A DNA stretch of 64,000 bases. Origin: Thioploca ingrica (GTDB taxonomy: Bacteria > Pseudomonadota > Gammaproteobacteria > Beggiatoales > Beggiatoaceae). Both the position numbers and the translations under genes were made by a program. The stretch spans positions 3,286,001 through 3,350,000 of the forward strand of contig AP014633.1 of assembly GCA_000828835.1 (NCBI GenBank), given 5' to 3'. This document shows positions 44,659-52,554 of the stretch, piece after piece (position 1 is the first letter of the stretch; every line of letters begins with the position of its first letter). The notes below the pieces were generated by a model that did no database searches, was not told the origin of the DNA, and saw only the letters and a program-made list of their open reading frames with translations.

Positions 44659-44686
44659 ACTATAGCGTACCTTAGGGTTTTTTCAA
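44659..44686 (-). promoter_or_regulatory. Putative sigma-70 promoter for the prepilin-like genes
   Basis: On the minus strand TTGAAA (44686-44681) and TATAGT (44664-44659) are spaced by 16 bases, about 180 bases before the first prepilin start. The stretch between is very A/T-rich and includes the palindrome ATACTATAGTAT. I see no sigma-54 GG-GC pair here, so direct PilR control is not supported. Confidence 0.4.
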
Positions 44687-44721
44687 CTTACTGAAAGGTG
44701 GACTTTTTTATTACACCTTTA

Positions 44722-45465
44722 TTATTGGGATTGTTTTAATTCACTATGATTCGTATATTCTTTTGATTTTTCTTCTAAATGACGTAATTTATCGTTAAGA
44801 AATCTAATTTCATTTAAGTCAGTCACTTTACCACTGGCTAACATTCCTCCTATAACTAAACGAGCTTGTTCTAGTTCTCCCATGTCCTCTAAAATAAATA
44901 TCTGCATTTCTTGTGCCCACCCGGGCATATCATCTGTTGTATGAGTGGCAATGGCTTGAGCATATTTTAGTGCTAAAGGCAGATCGCGTAGACGGTGCTT
45001 AGCAACGATAATCGCATGGGCTAACCATGGCCACCGGTGACTCGGATCAACAAAGAACTGATTATAAACAAATTCAAGCATTTGCTTTTGCTTCTGCGGT
45101 TCTTTCACAGTGGAGTAAAGATGACTTGCTGCTAATAAAGGATATTGGCTTTGAGGATCAAGTAGCAAAATTTGTTCCATCCATTGTTGCAGAGCAGTAT
45201 AATTAAGTTGTTTATAGGAAAGAAATTGTCCAGATTGATTATCAAATGCTTGTAACCATAGCATAAGTATTTTGGCGCCCATAATGGGATCACCTAAACT
45301 AAATACGCGTAGCAATTCTATTCTAGGAGGTGGGGTCAGTTTTTGAACTTGCAAACGGGGTGGTGGTAACTGATAATGCAACGCAATTTGCAAACCCAAA
45401 AGAGTAACTAATAATACGATTAATGATTTTGGAATGCAATGAAGAGAACGTTGTTGCTCATTCAT
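44722..45465 (-). CDS. Membrane-anchored TPR-like protein of unknown function
   Basis: The 247-residue protein has one N-terminal helix (LIVLLVTLLGLQIALHY) and an extracytoplasmic helical-repeat region with TPR-like spacing (LDPQSQYPLLAASHLY; LRDLPLALKYAQAIA; MGELEQARLVIGGML). It overlaps by four bases the end of the upstream permease-like gene, so the two are coupled. The pairing of an ABC-2 type permease with such a protein recurs in proteobacteria, but I do not recognise a characterised system. No function is assigned. Confidence 0.7.
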   Translation of the reverse strand: MNEQQRSLHCIPKSLIVLLVTLLGLQIALHYQLPPPRLQVQKLTPPPRIELLRVFSLGDPIMGAKILMLWLQAFDNQSGQFLSYKQLNYTALQQWMEQILLLDPQSQYPLLAASHLYSTVKEPQKQKQMLEFVYNQFFVDPSHRWPWLAHAIIVAKHRLRDLPLALKYAQAIATHTTDDMPGWAQEMQIFILEDMGELEQARLVIGGMLASGKVTDLNEIRFLNDKLRHLEEKSKEYTNHSELKQSQ

Positions 45466-46232
45466 AAATTTTTCCGATAAAGATCAAATAAACTCATAGT
45501 CACTAATAAAATAACATAAATAACCGTTTGTAAAACGATTTCAATTAAATTACTTAAATTTCCAGTATGATAAACTAACCACTCAGATTGAGTAAAACGT
45601 TCCAAATTAGGTAATAACATCGCTAACAACTTAATTAAAGTATTAACGAATTGATCAAGTGAAGATTGTGAATTATTTAAGGGACCTTGTGCCATCAGTT
45701 GTATGGCATCAATACTCCGAGCTAAAATATAAAATCCTAATACAACACTAGAGGCCTGAATAGCGTGATGGAAAGTGAGAACACACCATAAACTTAAGGC
45801 AGTAACGATAAGTAATTCACAAAGTAAAGATAATGTCCATAATCCCACTTGTTGATAAGGAACATAGATCAGTAATGCCGCCCCAAATAAAGTAGCTGTA
45901 ATGAAAGCAACCAGCGCAAATCCGCTAAATTTGCCCACAAAATAGGTACTACGCTGGATAGGCAAAGACAATAACAGGTATATAGAATGATCATGAAATT
46001 CATGTACCATACTCGTGATCACAAATAAGCTAATCACATAGACCGCACCCAGTCGCAAGAAAGCGGCTAATAAGCTACTTTGTATGGCTTGAGTTTCAAT
46101 AATAGCGACTTGACCTAAAAAAGCAGCTAATCCAAAACTAATGAAAAGTAGTATCACAATAACTGCAAAAAAACGAGTACGTAAAGCTTCTAAAGCAACG
46201 TAAGCAGCTAGTGTTAAGATTTGTCGAATCAC
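45462..46232 (-). CDS. ABC-2 type permease subunit
   Basis: The 256-residue protein has six membrane helices with the arrangement of ABC-2 permeases (ILTLAAYVALEALRTRFFAV start; SMVHEFHDHSIYLLLSLPI as the coupling loop; GKFSGFALVAF). Homologues with this loop belong to the NosY/GldA-associated permease group. No ATPase gene adjoins it, unlike typical two-gene loci, so the energising subunit must be elsewhere or lost, possibly through the insertion-sequence events that lie 230 bases upstream. It is coupled to the TPR-like gene. Confidence 0.75.
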   Translation of the reverse strand: MIRQILTLAAYVALEALRTRFFAVIVILLFISFGLAAFLGQVAIIETQAIQSSLLAAFLRLGAVYVISLFVITSMVHEFHDHSIYLLLSLPIQRSTYFVGKFSGFALVAFITATLFGAALLIYVPYQQVGLWTLSLLCELLIVTALSLWCVLTFHHAIQASSVVLGFYILARSIDAIQLMAQGPLNNSQSSLDQFVNTLIKLLAMLLPNLERFTQSEWLVYHTGNLSNLIEIVLQTVIYVILLVTMSLFDLYRKNL

Positions 46233-46466
46233 GATAAACAGTTAACTCCTGAGTTAAGGGGTATAATAAAATGAATTATCTCCAGCCAGTTTCATCTTAA
46301 TCGTCAAATAATTATTTCTTTAGGTAGAATGGTAAAGACATTAATGAATTAACTTATAAAGTTAAAACAATATGTTGAACTATTTAAAACAGTATAAGAC
46401 TAACACCACGATTATAAAATAGGAATGGATGAGTCTTGTGTGAGTTATTATTTAGTTTTTTTTAGT

Positions 46467-47182
46467 TAAACCCCGTCTAAGTTGAAAACCGTCGTTTTTC
46501 CGCTGCTGGGTCAAAATGAAGGTGTCCCTCGTCGAGGTAACCATGCTCACCGTGGGAAGCCTTCTCGAGAAAATTTTTGAGCTTGGCCCACCGAACTCCA
46601 TGCGCTTTTTGGGGTTGGCCTTGTTCAACAGCTTACACGCTTTCTTTCACGAAAATCCAAGACTCTTAAGCACCTTGCGCACGCTTTCTCGGTAGCATTC
46701 GAGGTCAAACCGTTCTTTCAACCAGGCTAACAGACGCTTCAATGTCCAGCGGGGCTTGGGGGGGAACTGGCGCTCCGGTGGTACGACCGCGAGTTTCAAG
46801 GCATCCCGAATCACTCCATCCAAGGCACCCTTTATTTCTGGGCAAACCGGGGGGAGGTCCGCCACTGCGTCGGTAAAATAATGCCGCTACTCCTTTGCGG
46901 TTGTAACGGTAAACCCACTCCATCACGGTTGGCGGTGCTCGGTGGGTCTCTCAGGCAACGCGGCTGACATTCTTGCCTTCGCTGATTTCGTAAAGCGCCA
47001 TGAACCGCTCACGAGTATGCGGGTGTTCCGCATTCAATCCCAGCTTTCTCAAGCTATCCCGCTGTTGTCCTCAATGGCTATAATCTACCTTTAACCTCGT
47101 TCTTCACCCCCGCCATTTTCCAGCTAAACCAAGGTGCAATTCTCACCCTAACAACTTTAGATTTCAAGGTGGACGGGGTTTA
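46467..47182 (-). mobile_element. IS630-family element, internally decayed, with both terminal repeats
   Basis: Left end TAAACCCCGTCTAAGTTGAAA (given here as 46467-46486) and the inverted right end TAAACCCCGTCCACCTTGAA (complement of 47182-47163) are matching terminal repeats beginning with TA, the IS630 target. Between them a minus-strand transposase reads NAEHPHTRERFMALYEISEG, then TVMEWVYRYNRKGVAALF, then RWTLKRLLAWLKERF and ESVRKVLKSLGFS. It carries stops at 46951-46953 and 46647-46649 and a frame change near 46870. A YLDEGHLHFDP segment carrying catalytic acids survives in another frame. At 716 bases it is about 400 bases short of a full element, so it is dead but could be moved by an active relative. 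Confidence 0.85.
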
Positions 47183-47204
47183 GAAACAAAAAATTTAATA
47201 TATT

Positions 47205-47704
47205 TGGTCGAGTTTAGCCGGTTTTCTGAATTCAGCCGCTGGCGTGATATCATGCCGTTGACCCGCCCTCAAACTAAAGCGTAGCGGATTGCCCAGGCCA
47301 TCAACACTAAATATGAATTTGGGTACTAAAGCCACCTTTACTGCGTCCTAATACTTGCTCAGCTTGACTTTCGTTTTTTTTAAGACACCAGAGGCACCAG
47401 GATGAGCACGCACAATGGTGCTATCGAGAATCAGATGTTCCATGTCCGGGTTATCGGCAAAATGTTGATGCCGTTGGTGCCAAATCCCCTTATCGCTCCA
47501 ACGGGCAAAGCGTTTGTAGACACTATTCCAATGGCCGTACGGTTCCGGCAACCGCCGCCATTGGGCAACGCTGCGGACGATCCAGAGCACGCCTTCCATA
47601 AAACAGCGGCACGGCTCCTCCTGACCCACCTAAACTTTGCGAGTAGAGCGCAAGAACTTCAGTAGTTTGGCCCATGGTTCATTCTTGAAGCTTATTGTTG
47701 ACAT
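47205..47704 (-). pseudogene. IS5-family transposase remnant
   Basis: Starting at ATG 47704 the minus strand reads MSTISFKNEPWAKLLKFLRS and hits a TAG after RKV, where a Tyr codon is expected. It then continues [40 protein letters not shown] and [18 protein letters not shown] with the first DDE-type Asp. After a stop near 47348 a shifted frame resumes [13 protein letters not shown] and VDGLGNPLRFSLRAGQRHDI. The C-terminal third is missing, ending beside the IS630 element. This is an inactive remnant with at least one stop, one frameshift and a truncation. Confidence 0.85.
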
Positions 47705-48015
47705 ACGGCTATTATACACCTTTATCAAAGGTCAACAGAACCTAGCAAATAGCCCCCTGATTTCAACGTTTCTTTCCAAACACGACTGAGTATCTTTATT
47801 CACCAGTTGGCCTGACTCTGGTCTAGTCCAAATAAAATAAGCAAGTTATTTATTGACAATTTCTTAGCTTCAATACTTCTTCTCTGGAAACCCACTCACC
47901 ACTATCTCTGTGTGAGTGAAGCTGCGGCGAATACCGGTCAGGCAATAAATCATACCAATACGGTAACCCATGAAAATCGGCGACTTTATTTCATTACTTC
48001 CACTCTCCTTTTTAA
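47705..48015. other. Non-coding gap between IS remnant and exporter gene
   Basis: I see no supportable gene, repeat or RNA in these 311 bases. The left edge probably includes the outer end of the IS5-type element. Confidence 0.5.
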
Positions 48016-49647
48016 TCATGAATCGTTAGCAGGCGTTGAAATTTGCACTTCGCCGTTATGGATTTCCCAAACCCGGTCAGCCAGATGAAAAAATAGCTTG
48101 TTTTGAGTGACTACGACTACCGTTTTTCCTTCATTGCGTAAATCTTCTAAGATTTCTTCATAAAACAATTGGGTAAATTCATCATCTCTGCCTCCACTAC
48201 AGTCGTCAAAGAGATAGATTGGACGTTTTTGCAATAACATGGAAACTACCATCAGCCGCCATTGCTGAGTGTGAGACAGGGGCGCATAGTTGAACTGGCC
48301 ATCCGCGTATTCCACCGTTTCCTTCAAGCCAATTCTTTCCAACAAGGCCTGAACCCAGGCTGGGTCAGGTGGGGTTTGGGAGGTAGGTATTGTGCTGGGT
48401 GGTGGCGTATCCCGGAAAGCGCTCACAAATAAATGACGATAATAGGGGTAATCGAGGTCTGTTACTTTACGCTTGTCTACGTACATGGAGCCGGTATCCG
48501 GAGCATATAAACCACACAGCAACTTCAACAAGGTGGTCTTGCCGCTACCACCGGGGCCATAGACAAAAATAACTTCCCCCTGGTGGACGATTAAATTGAT
48601 TTCCTTAAATAATCCTTTTTCGCTGGAATAGGCAAAACTCGCGCTGGCTAGGCGGAGTTCCTGGAAGTCTGAAGCAAACCCTTTATTTTCTGCCTCTGCC
48701 CCGCCGTAATTCGGTTTTGCTGTATCTAGACGTGCTTCAAACGCATAAACTGAAGACAAGGCGACATCCAGGCGTAATAACAACGGCAGGGCATAAACCA
48801 GTTGCGTAATAGGACCCATGATAAAAAATATGACCACGGTGATTTTGAAAAGCAGTTCCACCTCATCTGGATCATAAATCGGTACAATGAACAAGAAAAT
48901 CGCAAGTAAGATAAACAAGACGATTCTGGTAGACATGATGGAACTGATGGTCTGTTTGTCCACGGTTAGTTTCAGTTCTTCACTTTGTGTTGAAATAGTT
49001 TGCGCAGACGCGAGAAAATCTTTCCTTTTCGCGTGATTAAGTCTAAGTTCTCCAGCATCGCGTGAGAGGATTTCTAAAAGTTGGGAAAACTCCAGTTCTT
49101 TAGCAGTGATACTACAGAATTCATGAGGTACCGGCTTTTCCACAAACAGGTGCCATAACACGGCTACCGCGAGGGTAAGCGAAATAATTAAGAAACTGGC
49201 TACAGACAACCACGCCAGGTAAATTAAACAAAACCCTAAAATCACCGTGGCTTGCGCTGAATACGTGATCCACGGTAACAGTTGGGCGGCTAAATTGATT
49301 TCGTGGGAAAGTTGATGGTAAAGTTCGCTGTTAGAAATGGTCTCGAATTCGCGCAAGTCACATGACCCGGCTTTGGCAACGAGGCGCAGGCGCAGTTTAT
49401 AGAGGGCGTTATCAAGTGGGTAAATCGTGTTCGCCAGGGAATATTTCTGGGTGTAGATGTAGAGCAGGAAAACCACTAAATACAGAAACAGTATCCTTCC
49501 TTCCACCGTTTGCGTGAGCACAGTATCCGCCGCATGATTAATCACGGAGACCAAAAGACCAGTAGCCAAGCCGGAAAAAATCAGCATGAACACAATACGA
49601 TTGCTGACAATCTCGGATTCCTGTTTGATGAAATGATATAAACTCAT
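48016..49647 (-). CDS. SyrD/YojI-type cyclic-peptide ABC exporter with altered ATPase motifs
   Basis: The 543-residue half-transporter has six N-terminal membrane helices and a C-terminal ATPase domain. The ending FYEEILEDLRNEGKTVVVVT then FFHLADRVWEI is typical of the SyrD/YojI/PvdE group that exports siderophores and cyclic peptides. Walker A is intact (GPGGSGKTT, from residue 364). The signature is LSHTQQ (457) instead of LSGGQR, Walker B ends in FDD (480-482) where FDE is expected, and the H-loop His is Gln (TQNK, residue 515). The reading frame is nevertheless uninterrupted. It is divergent from the 71-residue protein gene. ATP hydrolysis may be slow or absent. Confidence 0.8.
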   Translation of the reverse strand: MSLYHFIKQESEIVSNRIVFMLIFSGLATGLLVSVINHAADTVLTQTVEGRILFLYLVVFLLYIYTQKYSLANTIYPLDNALYKLRLRLVAKAGSCDLREFETISNSELYHQLSHEINLAAQLLPWITYSAQATVILGFCLIYLAWLSVASFLIISLTLAVAVLWHLFVEKPVPHEFCSITAKELEFSQLLEILSRDAGELRLNHAKRKDFLASAQTISTQSEELKLTVDKQTISSIMSTRIVLFILLAIFLFIVPIYDPDEVELLFKITVVIFFIMGPITQLVYALPLLLRLDVALSSVYAFEARLDTAKPNYGGAEAENKGFASDFQELRLASASFAYSSEKGLFKEINLIVHQGEVIFVYGPGGSGKTTLLKLLCGLYAPDTGSMYVDKRKVTDLDYPYYRHLFVSAFRDTPPPSTIPTSQTPPDPAWVQALLERIGLKETVEYADGQFNYAPLSHTQQWRLMVVSMLLQKRPIYLFDDCSGGRDDEFTQLFYEEILEDLRNEGKTVVVVTQNKLFFHLADRVWEIHNGEVQISTPANDS

Positions 49648-49759
49648 ACTAAAACTTTATCTTTGATAGTCATACAGAAAAATATCATTTATAATTACTT
49701 TGCTTTCCCTAAAGGCTATTCCGTTCATCGTTTAGCAAATTACTTAAAGGAGTTTACCC

Positions 49760-49975
49760 ATGGGTGAAACGCAAATTGTACCCGCCACCGCCAGCACTAA
49801 AGTTACCGGTGGCTCTACCATGGCTTATCTGTCCGCTCATCCGCTGGGTGTCGTCGTTGTGGGCAGTCTGCTGTTAGGTATTGGCGCTTATTACTTTGGC
49901 AAAGCCATGGCTAATCGCGCCAACCGTAAGAAAGCAGAGCAAGTCGAAAAAGCAGTTGCTCCCGTAGCCGCTTAG
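49760..49975 (+). CDS. Small one-helix membrane protein, unknown function
   Basis: The 71-residue protein has a polar Thr/Ala-rich start of about 28 residues. One membrane helix with a glycine-zipper look follows (HPLGVVVVGSLLLGIGAYYF), and the tail is basic then charged and alanine-rich (GKAMANRANRKKAEQVEK). An excellent ribosome site (AAAGGAG) precedes the ATG, which supports a real gene. It is divergent from the exporter and convergent with the DUF697 gene. There is no Cys, no double-Gly leader and no core-peptide-like motif. I do not recognise the family. Confidence 0.7.
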   Translation: MGETQIVPATASTKVTGGSTMAYLSAHPLGVVVVGSLLLGIGAYYFGKAMANRANRKKAEQVEKAVAPVAA

Positions 49976-50019
49976 TTTTTGTACCGACTCCTCCGCTAAC
50001 CCGACTGGTTATTCAACAG

Positions 50020-50568
50020 CTAAGAAAGTGGGGGAGATTTTTGCGGAGGATGAAGCCCTTTTTGTGCTTGTTGTTTCAGTTCCGCCGCAATTTGTTTACC
50101 TTTCTCGAATTCTTCCTCGAAGTACGCTTTCGCTGTTTGCGCATCGAAATTGGAAAAATCGCCTCTGTCCTCGAAATGCCGCACCAACACCATGCCCAGT
50201 GCGTGCGTAGAAGCCACCCCCAGAATCAACATACTCGCCACCCCGGAAACTTGGCCTACTCCAGGAATAAATTTCACTAAACTCGCTAACAGCGGGGTAA
50301 CGGCCACCGGCAACACGCTGGCCACCAGGGATGCGATGGTGGCTTTACCTAATTCCGCAGAAAATTCTACACCGTAGACTTTGCTTAAGCTATGCAACAT
50401 TTTTAACTGGATGCCGGTCAATGCCGCCAAATCTAATAATGGGAACGGAAACACTGCTGGGGCTAAGGACGCTATGGTGTAGTTTTTGATTAGAATAACA
50501 CTTTCATCGCGATGAGATTGGCCCGTTTCGGGTGCATTGGGTTCTTGCACAGTTAGTGTGTCTGTCAT
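50020..50568 (-). CDS. DUF697-like membrane-associated protein
   Basis: The 182-residue protein has a polar N-terminus and a hydrophobic core (YTIASLAPAVFPFPLLDLAAL then TGIQLKMLHSLSKVYGVEFS, cited as two pieces). A Gly/Val-rich hairpin follows (SLVASVLPVAVTPLLASLVKF; FIPGVGQVSGVASMLILG). The C-terminal 50 residues are charged and probably coiled (AYFEEEFEKGKQIAAELKQQ). This resembles DUF697 domains, often attached to GTPases, but here the domain stands alone. Two hydrophobic hairpins suggest membrane insertion. It faces the 71-residue protein gene with a 44-base gap. Function unknown. Confidence 0.7.
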   Translation of the reverse strand: MTDTLTVQEPNAPETGQSHRDESVILIKNYTIASLAPAVFPFPLLDLAALTGIQLKMLHSLSKVYGVEFSAELGKATIASLVASVLPVAVTPLLASLVKFIPGVGQVSGVASMLILGVASTHALGMVLVRHFEDRGDFSNFDAQTAKAYFEEEFEKGKQIAAELKQQAQKGLHPPQKSPPLS

Positions 50569-50935
50569 AAGTTAACTCCTTAGTTAAATGCAATGATATT
50601 TTGTTATTATTCAGCCTAATGTCAATGCCGGCATCCAAGGTTATCCCTCAAAGAACCTGCGTATTACCTGCGTATTACCTGCGTATTACCTGCGTATTAC
50701 CACTTGGTTAAACGGTATGGATTAAAAATATGAATAATTTTTTCAAATTTAAGATTGCTGGTAATTTAATGATTATCCTGACACAATTTTCGGTTCATAG
50801 CTAGTAAGGGTAAATAGTTACATAAAATTTTATAACAAGGACTCTTCTTTATTTACCGGACACCAGAACTAACCGCTGGCCAATTACCAAGGACAACACC
50901 GGCGACGCGAATTACCTCCATTTTAATCATACCAG
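50569..50935. other. Non-coding gap with an 11-base tandem repeat
   Basis: No gene is supportable in these 367 bases, which lie upstream of the DUF697 gene and downstream of the binding-protein gene. It holds four perfect copies of an 11-base unit at 50656-50699. The rest is A/T-rich. Confidence 0.6.
50656..50701. repeat. Four perfect 11-base tandem repeats (CCTGCGTATTA)
   Basis: The unit CCTGCGTATTA occurs four times without mismatch from 50656 to 50699, followed by CC that starts a fifth. The period is close to one DNA turn, so repeated protein-binding sites on one face are possible. It lies about 90 bases upstream of the DUF697 start. Confidence 0.9.
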
Positions 50936-52540
50936 TTAAAATGCGCTTATGGCCTCCATAGATTCGCTGGGTTTTTCTGGACGCAGGATAATTCTATCAT
51001 CCACGATTTCAATCTGTTGGGTCTGTTGGATTTGCTCTTCTTCTTGTTTGGTATTTTTAAACAAGATAAATTCTTCGTGTTGCAGTTCTTTGAAATAAAT
51101 TGGCTTCTCCACCAACTCCCCGCTGTTCTCATAGGCATACATGCCGGTGGCCCCAATTTGGGGTCGCATGTAGCGCAGGCCCATAGTGATATTCACCGGT
51201 ATGGTGGAGTGCACTTCCTTGCTCATCGTGTAAGCCAACAACCTGACCGCGTCGTATCCTTGCGCGGCCCAGGTGTCCGGCGGGTGGCCATAGCGATTTT
51301 TATATGCTTTGACAAAACGGATATTTTCAGGATGTTTAGAAAACGGATTGTAGATAGAAGGCACCACTAAGCCGTTGCCTTCTTCGCCTACGGCCTGGGC
51401 GAAGGTATCTGAATCCAATGCGTCGGAACCGATTAGAGGTGCGGTTATCCCCATACCACGCAAATCTTCTACCACCCGCACCGCAGTCGAAGATTGGGTC
51501 GCTAAAAAAATGGCATCTAGCTTTAATTCTTTCATGTTTGCGGCGATGTCCATAAAATTTTCCTGCTCCTGGAAAAACGATTTTTCAAACACGATTTTCA
51601 AGTTATGTTCAATGGCATAATCTCGGAAGGCATAAGACAATTCTTCACTATAACTGTCGCGGCTGTACAGCAAAGATAAGTTCTGATAGTTTTTCAGCAC
51701 ACAAAAATTGACCAGTGCTTTGGCGAAATCGTCGTTATTGGGAAGTTGGCGGAAAATAAAACGCATTCCGTGGCGGATGACGTTGTTATTGGTGGCGGAC
51801 ACGGCAAGATATACAATGTTACTTTTCTCGTATGCGTAACTGAAGGGAATGGTTAAGGAAGAAGTTTGACGCCCAATAACCGCGCGGATTTTTTCATTAT
51901 CACGCATGCGCTTGGCAATTTCACGGGACTTATCCAAATCCATACTACTCGTCTCTATGTGAATGGCAAGTTTTCTGCCGAGTACGCCGTCCTGGTCATT
52001 GATTTCTTCCACCGCCAGTTTCAAGCCATTGAGAAAACTGATATCTCTATCATAACCGGACCAGATTACGCCAAGATGAATTTCCGAGACAAATGCCCGT
52101 ATCCTCTCAATCCAAGATTTTTTCTTCCAGTCCAGCCCAACCAATTTGGCTGCATTATAGAACCAGGAAGGAATCTCTGTGAACCAGGAAGAAATTTCGG
52201 TCTCCACCAGTTTGGCGCAGTTCCCCTCTTGATGACGAAGTTTCTGACAGTCCATTTTTCGCGCGTTGTAATTTGAGGCACCGATTAATTGAATGCAGCC
52301 CTCTTTTTGCTCAGGAAAAGATACACATTCTTTGTCTTTGTTTAGAAAAGCCTTGCAATCCTCACTATTTTGTTTGAATTGGTCCTGAAGCACTAACAAT
52401 CGGCATTCCGCCAAGGCATCCTCAATTTTTGCGAGGTTGGTTCTTTCTCTAGTATGCTCTTCCGGGGAAGAAGAGCACGCAGACAAAAGTAACAGCCCCA
52501 CAACGATCCACAACAGACCTGAATAAACGCAGGTGGTCAT
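50936..52540 (-). CDS. Periplasmic-binding (Leu/Ile/Val-type) lipoprotein
   Basis: The 534-residue protein has a lipoprotein signal ending in LLLLSACSSSPEE. A Cys-rich helical stretch follows (about residues 45-110, with CRLLVL, DCKAF, KECVSF, GCIQL, DCQKL and NCAKL). A type 1 periplasmic-binding fold runs from about residue 150 (IHLGVIWSGYDRDISFLNGL) through GVLGRKLAIHIE, AVIGRQTSSLTIPF and PDTWAAQGYDAVRLLA. Branched-chain-amino-acid receptors have this fold, but no transporter genes accompany it. Lipid anchoring and the paired SPFH gene 14 bases upstream suggest an envelope sensor. The C-terminus is Gln/Glu-rich. Confidence 0.8.
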   Translation of the reverse strand: MTTCVYSGLLWIVVGLLLLSACSSSPEEHTRERTNLAKIEDALAECRLLVLQDQFKQNSEDCKAFLNKDKECVSFPEQKEGCIQLIGASNYNARKMDCQKLRHQEGNCAKLVETEISSWFTEIPSWFYNAAKLVGLDWKKKSWIERIRAFVSEIHLGVIWSGYDRDISFLNGLKLAVEEINDQDGVLGRKLAIHIETSSMDLDKSREIAKRMRDNEKIRAVIGRQTSSLTIPFSYAYEKSNIVYLAVSATNNNVIRHGMRFIFRQLPNNDDFAKALVNFCVLKNYQNLSLLYSRDSYSEELSYAFRDYAIEHNLKIVFEKSFFQEQENFMDIAANMKELKLDAIFLATQSSTAVRVVEDLRGMGITAPLIGSDALDSDTFAQAVGEEGNGLVVPSIYNPFSKHPENIRFVKAYKNRYGHPPDTWAAQGYDAVRLLAYTMSKEVHSTIPVNITMGLRYMRPQIGATGMYAYENSGELVEKPIYFKELQHEEFILFKNTKQEEEQIQQTQQIEIVDDRIILRPEKPSESMEAISAF

Positions 52541-52554
52541 TATGGTGGGATTAG

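Noticed and set aside
49760-49975. The 71-residue protein as a RiPP precursor for the nearby radical-SAM enzyme
   Set aside because: The radical-SAM gene is of sulfatase-maturase type and broken, and the small protein has a membrane helix but no Cys, no double-Gly leader and no core-like repeat.
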